Counted from the stretch's first letter, positions 53,738 to 64,000 are shown. The stretch is DNA of 64,000 nt from Acidovorax sp. 107 (GCF_003058055.1 NZ_QBTZ01000001.1:1862501-1926500); one strand, 5' to 3'. A program made the numbers and translations. The notes: a model not told the origin generated them from the letters alone.

Positions 53738-55438
53738 TCAGGCTTTCTGCTTGACGTAGCGACCGGGCGCGGGCTCGATGGCCTTGAATTTGGTGCCTTT
53801 GCCATAGGCCTTGGGCGCCGCAATTTGCTTGCCCGCGTGGCCCTTGAGCCAGCCCGACCAGTCGGTCCACCAGCTGCCTGGGTGCTCGGTGGCGCCCGCC
53901 AGCCATTGGTCCAGCGTGGCGGGGAACTTGCCATCGGCGCGAACCCAGTGGCTGCGCTTGCCCTTGGCGGGCGGGTTGATCACCCCGGCGATATGGCCCG
54001 AGGCACCCATCACAAACCGCTTCTTGCCGGGCAGCGCCTGGGTGGACGCATAGGCAGCCGTGGCCGGCACGATGTGGTCCTCGCGCGAGCCGTAGATATA
54101 CACAGGCAGATCGAGATTGCCCAGATCCAGCTTTTCGCCGCACACGGTGAGCTTGCCCGGCTTGACCAGGTTGTTCTCCAGATAGAAATTGCGCAGGTAC
54201 CAGGCATAGAACGGCCCCGGCAGATTGGTGCTGTCGCTGTTCCAGTACAGCAGGTCGAACGGCGGTGGCGTTTCGCCCTTGAGGTAGTTGCCCACCACGT
54301 AGTTCCAGACCAGATCGTTGGGGCGCAGGAAGCTGAAGGTGGACGCCAGGTCGTGCCCCTTCATCAGCCCGCCATTGCCCATCTGCATCTCACGGAACTT
54401 GACGAACGCCTCATCAATGAACACGTCGAGGATGCCGGTGTCGGTGAAGTCGATCAGCGTGGTGAGGAAGGTCGCGCTGGCCACGGGCTCGTCACCGCGC
54501 GCGGCCAGTACGGCCAGTGCGTTGGAGAGGATGGTGCCGCCCACACAAAACCCCAGCGCATTGATCTGCTCGGCGCCGGTGATGTTCTGCACCACGTCGA
54601 TGGCGGCCATGGCGCCATCTTCCACGTAGTCGTCCCACGTTTTGTGGGCCAGGCTGTCATCCGGATTGCGCCAGCTCACCACAAAGGTGCGATGGCCTTG
54701 TTCGACGGCGTAACGGATCAGCGAGTTCTCTGGCTGCAGGTCGAGGATGTAGAACTTGTTGATGCAGGGCGGCACCAGCAGGAACGGGCGCTCGTACACC
54801 TTGGCCGTGAGGGGCTTGTATTCGAGCAACTGGAACAGCTCGTTCTCGTACACCACCGCGCCTTCGGTGGTGGCCACGTTGCGGCCCACTTCGAACAGGC
54901 TTTCGTCGGTCATCGACACATGGCCCTGCGTGATGTCATGCAGCAGGTTCTGCATGCCTTTGGCGATGCTCTCGCCCTTGGTCTCGATGGCCTTCTTTTG
55001 CGCCTCGGCGTTGAAGGCGAGAAAGTTGCTGGGCGCCATGGCGGCCATCCACTGCTCCACACCAAAGCGAATGCGGGCCTTGGTTTTTTCATCGGCCTCC
55101 ACCGCCTCGGCCAAGCCCATCAGCGTGCGGGCGTTGAGCAGGTAGGCTGCGGCAGAAAACGCCGCCACCGGATTGCTGGCCCAGCCTTCACCCGCAAAAC
55201 GCTTGTCCTTGACCTCTGGGGTGCCTTGCAGGCCTTTGGCCCACAGCTCCTGGGCTTCTTTGATGTACTGCTGCTGCAAGGACTGCAGCTTGTCTTGCGA
55301 CAGCTTGAGCGGAGTCGCCGTGGGTATCTGCGCACCCAGGTCCAGTTTCTGAAACGATTGCAGTGCCTGAGACCAGCTTTGCCCGAAAATCTGCTGGAAC
55401 TGCTGGGCGCTCTCGGCCCAGGGTGATTCAGAAGTCAT
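53738..55438 (-). CDS. phaC: Class I polyhydroxyalkanoate synthase
   Basis: A 566-residue PHA synthase. The lipase-like box is FCVGG with nucleophile Cys298; the catalytic aspartate is in IYGSREDHIVP and the histidine in GASGHIAGVINPP; VSWRNPDDSL is a class I feature. It polymerises (R)-3-hydroxybutyryl-CoA at granules. Two ATGs lie 6 bases apart: GAGGA directly abuts the first (55444) but is 6 bases before the second, so 55438 is chosen. phaA follows after 76 bases. Length is near the usual 560-590. Confidence 0.94.
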   Translation of the reverse strand: MTSESPWAESAQQFQQIFGQSWSQALQSFQKLDLGAQIPTATPLKLSQDKLQSLQQQYIKEAQELWAKGLQGTPEVKDKRFAGEGWASNPVAAFSAAAYLLNARTLMGLAEAVEADEKTKARIRFGVEQWMAAMAPSNFLAFNAEAQKKAIETKGESIAKGMQNLLHDITQGHVSMTDESLFEVGRNVATTEGAVVYENELFQLLEYKPLTAKVYERPFLLVPPCINKFYILDLQPENSLIRYAVEQGHRTFVVSWRNPDDSLAHKTWDDYVEDGAMAAIDVVQNITGAEQINALGFCVGGTILSNALAVLAARGDEPVASATFLTTLIDFTDTGILDVFIDEAFVKFREMQMGNGGLMKGHDLASTFSFLRPNDLVWNYVVGNYLKGETPPPFDLLYWNSDSTNLPGPFYAWYLRNFYLENNLVKPGKLTVCGEKLDLGNLDLPVYIYGSREDHIVPATAAYASTQALPGKKRFVMGASGHIAGVINPPAKGKRSHWVRADGKFPATLDQWLAGATEHPGSWWTDWSGWLKGHAGKQIAAPKAYGKGTKFKAIEPAPGRYVKQKA

Positions 55439-55560
55439 GCTCATTCCTCAATGGTTGGTCGCTCGCAGCGGCTGGGGCCTGATTTTTGTTTCGCAGCTTC
55501 ATTGTTGCCCACCCCATGGTGCATGGCAACGAATTCAACGCTTTCAGTACACACAAATCA

Positions 55561-55902
55561 ATGTACCTCATCGTCATCGCCTGGACCTACGTCACGCTCA
55601 TGATGGCGGTGGCCGAAGCCACCAGCCCACAGGGCACCGTGCTGGGCGCCCTCATCACCTTCGCGTTGTACGGCCTGCTGCCCATGGGCATTCTGGTCTA
55701 CATCCTGGGCACGCCTTCGCGCAAGCGCAAGATCAAGGCGCGAGAGGCGGAGGAACAGGCCGCGTACGACGCGGAGCAGGCCGCAGCCCGCATGGCCGAT
55801 GCGGGCGCCGAACCCGCTGCGTCAGCCGCGCCAGATGCAGGCGGCAAAACGCCCGCTGCCGCCGAGGGCAGCGCTGTCGCGGCGGTGCGAAAAGAACCGT
55901 GA
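55561..55902 (+). CDS. Small two-helix membrane protein with charged Ala-rich tail
   Basis: A 113-residue protein: two membrane helices (MYLIVIAWTYVTLMMAVAEA and LGALITFALYGLLPMGILVYILG) then a charged, Ala-rich cytoplasmic tail starting SRKRKIKAREAEEQAA. Similar short membrane proteins occur widely in Burkholderiales without known function. Divergent from phaC, and the last 81 bases overlap the antisense 3' end of pgeF. Confidence 0.75.
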   Translation: MYLIVIAWTYVTLMMAVAEATSPQGTVLGALITFALYGLLPMGILVYILGTPSRKRKIKAREAEEQAAYDAEQAAARMADAGAEPAASAAPDAGGKTPAAAEGSAVAAVRKEP

Positions 55903-56727
55903 GGCCTGCGTGACGGTGCACCAGGGTGCGGTGCCGTCATTGCCGTAGATGTGGGTGATGCCCATGGCTTGCAAACGCAGCCGGGCCAGCCCTGCCAGAT
56001 CGCACAGGTACTTGCCCGGTGCATCGGGCCGCGCCACAAAGCACTGAGCGGTCGCAGCGCCCTGGGCACCCGGGACGTCGCAGAACGCTGCACGCACCTC
56101 CGCCCCTACCTCGAAAGCCGTGGGGCCGATGCAGGGGCCCAACCACGCTAGCGTGTGGGCCGCAACCTCTGAAGCGTACTGATAGTCAGGCGCCAATGCT
56201 GCATTTTTGATAGTTGCACCGGCAGAATGCACTAGCGCTTCATGGCAAAAATGCTTGAAAACCGATTCCAGCACGCCCAGCCCTGCGCTCCCGGCCAGTC
56301 CGCGCCAGCCGGCGTGGGCTGCAGCCACCACCTGGCCTGAGCGGTGAGCCAGCAACACGGGCAAACAGTCGGCCACCATGATGGTGCAGACGGCGCCGGG
56401 CGCACGGGTCACGCAGGCGTCGGCTTCTGCCCCGTCGGGGGTGCTCGCATCCAGCTGCAGCACGCCATCGCCATGCACCTGGTTCAAGAACACCGCGCGG
56501 GCGCCCGGGGCTGTGGAATGCAATGCGGACTGCACGATCTGCCGGTTGGCGGCCACCGCCACCGGATCGTCGCCCACATGGGTGCCCAGGTTCAACTGCT
56601 CGAACGGTGGGCGGCTCATGCCACCCGTGCGCGTGGTGCACAGCGCATGCACACCCGGCGGCGCGGGCCAGTCGGGCACCAGCCAGTCTGCGTGCTGGTT
56701 TGGTACCGACGATGACACAGGCGTCAC
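55822..56727 (-). CDS. pgeF: Peptidoglycan editing factor / purine nucleoside phosphorylase-like (laccase-domain) protein
   Basis: A 301-residue YfiH/PgeF (DUF152) protein. Zinc and active-site motifs are NQVHG, ADCLPVLL, AAAHAGWRGLAGS and WLGPCIGP. Family members act as multicopper-like oxidases, adenosine phosphorylases or peptidoglycan editors. Residues about 160-192 (from CHEALVHSAGATIK) form an insertion between the GWRG helix and AWLGP, and part of it is encoded by a GATAGC-family repeat. GTG start overlaps the maiA-type stop (GTGA). The 3' end overlaps the convergent membrane-protein gene by 81 bases. Confidence 0.9.
   Translation of the reverse strand: MTPVSSSVPNQHADWLVPDWPAPPGVHALCTTRTGGMSRPPFEQLNLGTHVGDDPVAVAANRQIVQSALHSTAPGARAVFLNQVHGDGVLQLDASTPDGAEADACVTRAPGAVCTIMVADCLPVLLAHRSGQVVAAAHAGWRGLAGSAGLGVLESVFKHFCHEALVHSAGATIKNAALAPDYQYASEVAAHTLAWLGPCIGPTAFEVGAEVRAAFCDVPGAQGAATAQCFVARPDAPGKYLCDLAGLARLRLQAMGITHIYGNDGTAPWCTVTQASRFFSHRRDSAALGGSGRFAACIWRG
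56204..56243. repeat. GATAGC-family repeat inside pgeF
   Basis: TTTTTGATAGTTGCACCGGC followed by GAATGCACTAGCGCTTCATGG is a close match to the intergenic consensus. Reading in minus direction it codes HEALVHSAGATIK within an insertion of PgeF. Confidence 0.72.
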
Positions 56728-57392
56728 GCTTCGTTGTCCGGGCAGGCCGATGGCTGCGCCTGCTGGAACGCAGGCAGCGTCATGCAGGCGTCAAACGCTC
56801 CCATGGTGCGCGGCAGGCCGTCCAGGCTGACCTTGAAACGCTGGGCATTGAAGATCTGCGGCACCAGGCAGCAGTCAGCCAGCGTGGGCGTGTCGCCCCA
56901 GCACAGCACCGAGGGCGCCATGCCCTGCGCAGCGCGCTCTTGCGCCAGCAGGTCGAGTTGCCGCTCGAACGCCTCCAGCCCACTGCGCACCCAGTGGTGG
57001 TACCAGGCGTTCTTGGCATCCTCGTCCACCTTCAGTTCATGCACCAGGTACTTGAGCACGCGCAGATTGTTGATGGGGTGGATTTCGCACGCCACCATCT
57101 GGGCCAGTGCGCGCACCCGGGCTCGCGCCAACGGGGTGGCGGGCAGCAAGGCGGGCGTGGGGTGGGTTTCGTCCAGGTATTCGATGATGGCCATGGACTG
57201 CGACAGCGCCGTGCCGCCATCGGTCACCAGGGTGGGCACCAGCGCGTCCCCGATGCGGCCCGCGTAATCGGGGGCCTTGTGCTCGCCCTTGACCAGATGC
57301 ACAGGCATGTAGTCGTAGGGCAGGCCCTTGAGCTGCAGCGCAATGCGCACGCGGAACGAGGCGGAGGAGCGGAAGTAGTTGTAGAGCTGCAT
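56724..57392 (-). CDS. maiA: Zeta-class GST: maleylacetoacetate/maleylpyruvate isomerase
   Basis: A 222-residue glutathione S-transferase. The thioredoxin-fold N-terminus carries the zeta-class motif RSSASFRVRIALQLKGL (SSxS..R active site), QSMAIIEYLDETHP binds glutathione, and an all-helical C-terminal domain has ACEIHPINNLRVLKYL. It isomerises maleylacetoacetate or maleylpyruvate to the fumaryl form. The nearby FAH-family gene and MarR regulator suggest tyrosine/homogentisate or gentisate breakdown; which one cannot be decided because no ring-cleavage dioxygenase is present. The ATG at 57392 begins MQLYNYF. Confidence 0.9.
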   Translation of the reverse strand: MQLYNYFRSSASFRVRIALQLKGLPYDYMPVHLVKGEHKAPDYAGRIGDALVPTLVTDGGTALSQSMAIIEYLDETHPTPALLPATPLARARVRALAQMVACEIHPINNLRVLKYLVHELKVDEDAKNAWYHHWVRSGLEAFERQLDLLAQERAAQGMAPSVLCWGDTPTLADCCLVPQIFNAQRFKVSLDGLPRTMGAFDACMTLPAFQQAQPSACPDNEA

Positions 57393-57495
57393 GGCGGAGC
57401 GGTGCCTGGGGTCGGTCAAAGGAGGAATGAAGCTTGTGCGGCACGATGCCGACAGGCCAGAAAAAGAGTGCGCCCGGCGACCAAGGGCATCCCCG

Positions 57496-57951
57496 TCAGG
57501 CGCCCGAGGTGCCCGCCGGGTCCTGGTGGTTGTAGACGACTTTGGAGAGCAGCACCATCAGATCGGCGCTTTCCTGGGCGGTGAGCGGTGCCGTGAGGCG
57601 CTCCTGCACGCGCTGGGCGGCATCGCGCATCTGCAGGGCGGCCACTTCGCCTTCGGGCGTGATCCACAGCAGCTTGCGGCGGCGGTCGCGGGTGTCGGGC
57701 TCGCGGCGTATCCATCCGCGCTTTTCCAAGCGCCCGATGACTGACCCCGAGGTGGCCGCATCAAACGCCACGCGGGCGGCCAAGGTGACCTGATCTTCGC
57801 CCGGCTGGGCCAGCAGTTCGTGCAGGATGGCGAACTGCACCGGTGTCACATCAAATCCGGCCGTCTCTTCCATGAAAAGTGCCACGGTCCGCTGGTGGGC
57901 GCGGCGTACCAGGTGGCCCGGCGTGTTGTGGAAATCGAAGCTCTTTGCCAT
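57496..57951 (-). CDS. MarR family transcriptional regulator
   Basis: A 151-residue winged-helix dimeric regulator. The recognition part is VTLAARVAFDAATSGSVIGRLEKRGWIRREPDTRDRRRKLLWIT with the basic wing DTRDRRRK. MarR proteins usually respond to aromatic acids. It lies between the maiA-type isomerase gene (103 bases downstream, same strand) and the divergent FAH-family gene, so control of both is likely. Start ATG at 57951. Confidence 0.9.
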   Translation of the reverse strand: MAKSFDFHNTPGHLVRRAHQRTVALFMEETAGFDVTPVQFAILHELLAQPGEDQVTLAARVAFDAATSGSVIGRLEKRGWIRREPDTRDRRRKLLWITPEGEVAALQMRDAAQRVQERLTAPLTAQESADLMVLLSKVVYNHQDPAGTSGA

Positions 57952-58080
57952 GGCCGCCAGTGTAGCGCCCCACAGCAGAAGACCCGCGCCCATGGCACAC
58001 TGCCACACCGAGGCGTGCACGGCGTGGCGCCCGCGCTTTTGACGGCATCCCCAGAACCCCAGAACAATTGAAAGGCAGAC

Positions 58081-58776
58081 ATGAGCTACGTGTTTTCTCC
58101 CGCCCCCGTGGTCAGCGTGCCCGTGGTGGGCAGCGGCGAGCGCTTTCCGGTGCACCGCATCTACTGCGTGGGCCGCAACTACGAAGAACACGCCAAGGAG
58201 ATGGGCTTCACCGGCCGCGAACCGCCGTTCTTCTTCATGAAGCCCGCTGACGCCATCGTGGTGGTCAACGGGGGCGAAACGGGCCAGCTGCCCTACCCCA
58301 GCCTGACGGCCAACCTGCACCACGAGATCGAGCTGGTGGTGGCCATTGGCAAGGGCGGCAAGAACATCCAGGCCGCCGACGCGCTCAGCCACATTTACGG
58401 CTACGCCGTGGGCCTGGACATGACGCGCCGCGACCTGCAGAACGACATGAAGAAGCAGGGCCGTCCCTGGTGCATCGGCAAAGGCTTTGACGCCAGCGCT
58501 CCCATCGGCCCCATCACCCCGGTAGCGCAGGCAGGTGACGTGGCCAACGCGCCCATCTGGCTGCAGGTCAACGGCGCAGACCGCCAGCGCAGCACCGTGA
58601 CCCAGCTCATCTGGAACATTGCCGAGACCATCGAGCACCTGTCGGCCGCGTGGGAGCTGCAGCCCGGCGACCTGATCTACACCGGTACCCCCGAAGGCGT
58701 GGGCGCCGTGGTGCGTGGCGATACGCTCGAAGGCGGCGTGGGCGGCCTCACGCCTTTGCGCCTGACCGTGGTCTGA
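58081..58776 (+). CDS. FAH-family hydrolase, probable fumarylpyruvate hydrolase
   Basis: A 231-residue single-domain fumarylacetoacetate-hydrolase-family enzyme. FPVHRIYCVGRNYEEHAKEMG start, metal ligands in HHEIELVVAIG, and GYAVGLDMTRRDLQ plus TGTPEGVGAV at the C-terminal loop. The start resembles NagK-type fumarylpyruvate hydrolases of the gentisate pathway. Together with the zeta-class isomerase gene and MarR regulator this makes a lower gentisate or related pathway module. GAAAGG lies 5 bases before the ATG. Confidence 0.88.
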   Translation: MSYVFSPAPVVSVPVVGSGERFPVHRIYCVGRNYEEHAKEMGFTGREPPFFFMKPADAIVVVNGGETGQLPYPSLTANLHHEIELVVAIGKGGKNIQAADALSHIYGYAVGLDMTRRDLQNDMKKQGRPWCIGKGFDASAPIGPITPVAQAGDVANAPIWLQVNGADRQRSTVTQLIWNIAETIEHLSAAWELQPGDLIYTGTPEGVGAVVRGDTLEGGVGGLTPLRLTVV

Positions 58777-58825
58777 AGACCACCGGGCGGCCCCGCCGCC
58801 CGGCCAGGCGAATGCAACGCTACGA

Positions 58826-58867
58826 TTTTAATAGCCGGTAGCGCATATTGCACTAGCGCTACCGGCT
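58826..58867. repeat. Dispersed hairpin repeat (GATAGC family), copy 7, perfect stem
   Basis: Twelve-base perfect arms AGCCGGTAGCGC (58833-58844) and GCGCTACCGGCT (58856-58867) with an 11-base loop containing GCACTA. Between the FAH-family and Nudix genes. Confidence 0.82.
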
Positions 58868-58889
58868 CATTTGACCCTCAAACCCCTGC

Positions 58890-59441
58890 ATGACTTACCG
58901 CAGCCCCATCAAACATTGCCGCGCCTGTGGCACCGCCGTGGTGTACCGCCTGCCGGACGACGGCGACACCAAGCAGCGCGCAGTGTGCCCCGCCTGCAAC
59001 ACGGTGCACTACGAGAACCCACTCAACGTGGTGGGCACGGTGCCCGCGTTGCCCGATGGCCGCATCCTGCTGTGCAAGCGCAACATCGAGCCGCGCTGGG
59101 GCAAGTGGACGCTGCCCGCAGGCTTCATGGAACTGGACGAAACCACGGCCCAAGGGGCGGCGCGTGAGACCGATGAAGAGGCTGGCGCGCAGATCGAGAT
59201 CGGCCCCCTGTTCAGCCTGCTGAACGTGCGCCGCGTGGGCCAAGTGCACCTGTTCTACCGCGCCACACTGCTCAGCGACCAGTTCAACCCAGGCTACGAA
59301 ACCATCGAGGCGCGGCTGTTTACCGAAGACGAGGTGCCCTGGGACGAGCTGGCCTTCCGCACCGTCAAGGAAACGCTGGAGTGCTACTTTGCCGACCGCA
59401 AGGCGGGCACCATGGGCATGCACTTCATCGACATCGAATAG
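58890..59441 (+). CDS. Nudix hydrolase with N-terminal zinc ribbon
   Basis: A 183-residue Nudix enzyme. Two CxxC pairs at the N-terminus (CRACG and CPAC) form a zinc ribbon as in NudC/NADH pyrophosphatase-like proteins. The Nudix box reads GFMELDETTAQGAARETDEEAG (glycine, arginine and the metal-binding EE pair present). It hydrolyses a nucleoside diphosphate linked to another moiety; ADP-ribose or NADH are typical for this group. The next small gene starts 8 bases after its stop. Confidence 0.9.
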   Translation: MTYRSPIKHCRACGTAVVYRLPDDGDTKQRAVCPACNTVHYENPLNVVGTVPALPDGRILLCKRNIEPRWGKWTLPAGFMELDETTAQGAARETDEEAGAQIEIGPLFSLLNVRRVGQVHLFYRATLLSDQFNPGYETIEARLFTEDEVPWDELAFRTVKETLECYFADRKAGTMGMHFIDIE

Positions 59442-59449
59442 GCTCGGCC

Positions 59450-59683
59450 ATGACGGTTGCCACCTCGATAGCATCACCCGCCTCCACCACGCAGGCCAGC
59501 GTGCCGCCGGATGGCCTGCCCGCCTACCGCCTGCTCACCGGTCCCGATGACGCCAGCTTCTGCCGCCGCGTGAGCGATGCGCTGGCGCTGGGCTATCGGC
59601 TGTACGGATCTCCCGCAGCCACCTTCAATGGGCAAAACGTGATCGTGGCGCAGGCCATCGTGTGGCCTGGCGCGGCAGGCTGA
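59450..59683 (+). CDS. DUF1737 domain protein
   Basis: A 77-residue protein with the DUF1737 pattern: YRLLTGPDDASFCRRVSDALALGYRLYGSPAATFNGQNVIVAQAIVW. The Thr-Gly-Pro-Asp-Asp turn and the LGYRLYGSP segment are characteristic. The N-terminal 22 residues are Ala/Thr/Ser-rich. It lies 8 bases after the Nudix stop, likely one transcript. Function unknown. Confidence 0.8.
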   Translation: MTVATSIASPASTTQASVPPDGLPAYRLLTGPDDASFCRRVSDALALGYRLYGSPAATFNGQNVIVAQAIVWPGAAG

Positions 59684-59738
59684 CTGCCTAGCCAGCCCCT
59701 TAGCAGCAGGCCGCGTGCTGAACGCGCGCCTCGGTCGT

Positions 59739-62033
59739 TCATTCGCCCCCTACCCGCTCTTCTGGAGGCACCGGTGGAGAGACAGAACCCGGTGGGTCGA
59801 TAGTGACCGGCGGCAGCCCCCCCGCGCCCGCAGGCCGGGGCGGCATGCCGGGCACCGGAGCCTGCTGAGGGTCGGAGCGGAACAGGCCACGAATCCAGTC
59901 GCGCATGGTGCCCAGTGAGCTGTCGGGCGGTGGTGGCGGGCTGGTGTCGAACTCGTCCACAAACCGGTCGTTACCGTCGATCACCTTGTTGCGGATGGCC
60001 TGCTGCATGAACTCGCCCACCATGGGCAACGCACTGCGCGCGCCCTGCCCCCAGTAGTCGCTGCGCAGCGTGATGCGCCCGTCGTTGAAGCCTGCCCAGG
60101 CGCCCGCCACCACGCGGGTGTGCATCAGGATGAACCAGCCATCGGTGTTGTCTTGCGTGGTGCCGGTCTTGCCCGCCACGTCGGCCTGGATGCCATAGCG
60201 CGTGCGGATGGCCGTGGCCGTGCCCCGATCCACGGCGCCGCGCATGGTGTTGCGCAGGGTCTGCGCTGCCCGGGGCTGGAAGACCTCTTCGGGCACGGGC
60301 TTGGCAAAGGTCTCCAGCACCTTGCCATTGCGGTCTTCGATGCTGGTGATGAGCACGGGCTCCACATAGCGGCCCAGGTTCACGATGCTGCTGTAGGCCG
60401 AGATCATTTCCTTGAGCGTGACCGGGCTCGTGCCCAGCGCCAGGGACGGTACCTCTTCCAGCTTGGACTGCCGCACGCCCAGGGCGCGCGCCGCCTCGGC
60501 CACGCGGGCCGGGCCCACCTGCTGCATCACCTGCGCGGTGATGGTGTTCTTGGACAGCGCCAGGCCATCGGCCAGCGTCATGGGCTGCTCGCTGGGTAGG
60601 CCACCATCGGTGGGGCGCCAGACGCGGCCACCGCCCAACGGGATTTCGACCGCGGTGTCCATCAGGGTGTCTTCGGGCGTGGCGCCGTTGGCAAACGCAG
60701 CGCCATACACAAACGGCTTGAAGGTAGAGCCTGGCTGGCGGCGCGCTGCCTGCACGTGGTCAAAAGGGTCTTGTGCAAAGTCGCGGCTGCCCACCCAGGC
60801 CAGCACATGGCCGGTGACCGGGTCTTGCGCCAGAAAGCCCGCCTGCACACGCGTCTTTTCGGCGCGCAGCTTGGCCATGAAGGCGGCGTCGTCCAGCAGC
60901 GCCTTCAGCGCGTCGTCGGGCGTGTCGCCCTTGTCCACGGCCGCACGGTACTCGGCGCTCTCACGCACCAGGGTCTGCACCAGCTCGTTCTTGGGGCCCC
61001 AGCCGTTGCGCTGCGACCAGGCCGTGTCGGCCACACCTTGCAACTGCCGGCCCTGCCGCGCCACCGCCTGGTTGGCATAGGCCTGCAGGCGCGAGTCGAT
61101 GGTGGTGCGGATCACCAGTCCGTCCGAATACAGGCTGTAGCCCTTGCTGTCGGCCCAGTCGATGAGCTGCTTGCGCAGCTGGATCGCAAAGTGCGGCGCC
61201 GGGCCCATGACCTCGGTCTGGCGTTCAAAGTTGATACGCAGCGGGCGTTTTTGCAGGGTCTCGAACTGCTTGGCATCGAGCTTGCCGCGCTTGAGCATCT
61301 GCGACAGCACCGTGTTGCGGCGGGCCTGTGCGCGCTCAGGGTTGAGCACCGGGTTGTAGTAAGCCGTGCCCTTGAGCATGCCGATCAGCGTGGCGCTTTC
61401 CAGCACGTTGAGCTTGTCGGCCGACTTGTCAAAGTAGGTGCGCGCGGCCATCTCGATGCCGTAGGCGTTGTAGAGAAACGGCACGGTGTTGAGGTAGGTC
61501 TCCAGGATTTCGTCCTTGGAATACGACGCCTCGATCTTGAGCGCAGTGATCGCCTCCTTGAGCTTGCGCGTGAGGGTGCGCGAGCGGCCGATTTCCTCCG
61601 GGAACAGGTTGCGCGCCAGCTGCTGGGTGATGGTGGAGCCGCCCTGCGGGTCCCCGCGCAGCGTCAGCACCACCGACGACGCCGTGCGCCGCCAGTCCAG
61701 CCCGAAGTGCTTGTAAAAGCGGTGGTCCTCGGTCGCTATCAGCGCATCAATCACGTTGGGCGAGATCTGGTTCAGCTCCACCCACTCGCGGTTGGCCCAG
61801 CGGTATTCGGCCAGCAGCTTGCCATCGGCCGACATGAGCTGCGCCGGCAGCTCGCTCTTGGCCTTGCGGATGTCGCTGATGCCGGGGGTGAAAGGCACCA
61901 GCGCCAGCGTGAACACCAGCAGCGCAGCGGGCACGGCCACCACCGTCCACAGCAGCAGGCGCCGCACGGGCTGGGGAACCCAGGCCAACAGGCCCGCCAT
62001 GCGGGCCCGGAAAGAAAGCAGCCACTTGTGCAT
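59739..62033 (-). CDS. PBP1A-family bifunctional penicillin-binding protein
   Basis: A 764-residue peptidoglycan synthase. Short cytoplasmic N-terminus, a membrane helix (LLLWTVVAVPAALLVFTLALVPF, about 26-48), a GT51 glycosyltransferase domain (ATEDHRFYKHFGLDW, GGSTITQQLARNLFPEE), then a transpeptidase domain with serine motif GSTFKPFVY, SKNTITAQ and KTGTTQDNTDGWF. A Pro-rich tail ends the protein. It polymerises and cross-links peptidoglycan in the periplasm. The ATG at 62033 is chosen over an adjoining TTG. Confidence 0.93.
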   Translation of the reverse strand: MHKWLLSFRARMAGLLAWVPQPVRRLLLWTVVAVPAALLVFTLALVPFTPGISDIRKAKSELPAQLMSADGKLLAEYRWANREWVELNQISPNVIDALIATEDHRFYKHFGLDWRRTASSVVLTLRGDPQGGSTITQQLARNLFPEEIGRSRTLTRKLKEAITALKIEASYSKDEILETYLNTVPFLYNAYGIEMAARTYFDKSADKLNVLESATLIGMLKGTAYYNPVLNPERAQARRNTVLSQMLKRGKLDAKQFETLQKRPLRINFERQTEVMGPAPHFAIQLRKQLIDWADSKGYSLYSDGLVIRTTIDSRLQAYANQAVARQGRQLQGVADTAWSQRNGWGPKNELVQTLVRESAEYRAAVDKGDTPDDALKALLDDAAFMAKLRAEKTRVQAGFLAQDPVTGHVLAWVGSRDFAQDPFDHVQAARRQPGSTFKPFVYGAAFANGATPEDTLMDTAVEIPLGGGRVWRPTDGGLPSEQPMTLADGLALSKNTITAQVMQQVGPARVAEAARALGVRQSKLEEVPSLALGTSPVTLKEMISAYSSIVNLGRYVEPVLITSIEDRNGKVLETFAKPVPEEVFQPRAAQTLRNTMRGAVDRGTATAIRTRYGIQADVAGKTGTTQDNTDGWFILMHTRVVAGAWAGFNDGRITLRSDYWGQGARSALPMVGEFMQQAIRNKVIDGNDRFVDEFDTSPPPPPDSSLGTMRDWIRGLFRSDPQQAPVPGMPPRPAGAGGLPPVTIDPPGSVSPPVPPEERVGGE

Positions 62034-62151
62034 CAATGAATCGCCGGGAAATAAAGGGTCGCTTCAGGACCGCCCCACCAGGGGCCGGCCAGGAAGGAGA
62101 AAGGGAATGGAGAACGCAAAAACAGAGTCGGGCATGGTGCACCGTGCTCCG

Positions 62152-64000
<1,849 letters not shown>

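Overview
The window is a GC-rich, densely packed chromosomal segment. Its gene content is typical of the Comamonadaceae (Burkholderiales), and an Acidovorax-like bacterium is the best guess. Reasons are the PHA genes, the lysine cluster dapC-dapD-pilU-dapE-prmB, the propionyl-CoA/methylmalonyl-CoA cluster, an AlkB-type hydroxylase, and a dispersed short repeat beginning TTGATAGC. No rRNA, tRNA, CRISPR array, prophage or insertion sequence was recognised. The first gene (MFS transporter) and the last (ligA) run off the window edges.

Region by region. (1) 1-4000: MFS transporter, MaoC-like hydratase, MATE exporter and a short-chain dehydrogenase. (2) 4185-9641: a divergent sulfide/persulfide locus. 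Leftward: a BigR-like ArsR repressor, two half-size YeeE/YedE permeases, a DUF442/TIGR01244 sulfurtransferase-phosphatase-like protein and a SulP transporter. Rightward: a persulfide-dioxygenase-type metallo-hydrolase, a rhodanese, a DUF2892 membrane protein and an AhpD-like protein. A nested dyad lies between the two arms. (3) 9782-14615: a periplasmic SUOX-fold protein without cysteine, a hybrid histidine kinase and an HD-GYP response regulator, probably one signalling unit. (4) 14713-16959: bioB, a small membrane protein and a small cysteine-rich exported protein. (5) 16989-25246: propionyl-CoA to succinyl-CoA conversion (epimerase candidate, pccA, pccB, meaB, methylmalonyl-CoA mutase) with a divergent GntR regulator. 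(6) 25282-36647: diguanylate cyclase, acyl-CoA synthetase, saccharopine-dehydrogenase-like enzyme with divergent Lrp/AsnC regulator, acyltransferase, AlkB hydroxylase, dusA and a large CHASE-GGDEF-EAL protein. (7) 36882-42062: RelA/SpoT-domain protein, PHA depolymerase with an unusual Ala/Pro/Lys-rich tail, an RnfB-like ferredoxin and a chemoreceptor with a C-terminal Cache domain. (8) 42233-49929: dapC, dapD, pilU, dapE, prmB and an ABC-F ATPase. (9) 50121-55438: a 24-codon small ORF, a perfect 22-bp palindromic terminator, then phaB, an EAL protein, phaA and phaC. (10) 55561-64000: small membrane protein, pgeF, a maiA-type isomerase, MarR regulator, FAH-family hydrolase, Nudix hydrolase, DUF1737 protein, PBP1A and ligA.

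The most unusual observation is a short dispersed hairpin repeat (GATAGC ... GCACTAGCGCT). It sits in many intergenic gaps and also appears in frame inside coding sequences: pccA, dapE, prmB, pgeF, the very C-terminus of meaB, and perhaps ligA. Other items worth attention are the dyad operator of the sulfide locus, the SUOX-fold/kinase/HD-GYP unit, the small ORF at 50121, and the c-di-GMP phosphodiesterase gene between phaA and phaB. All identifications come from reading the sequence and from general knowledge of the families; no database search was run.
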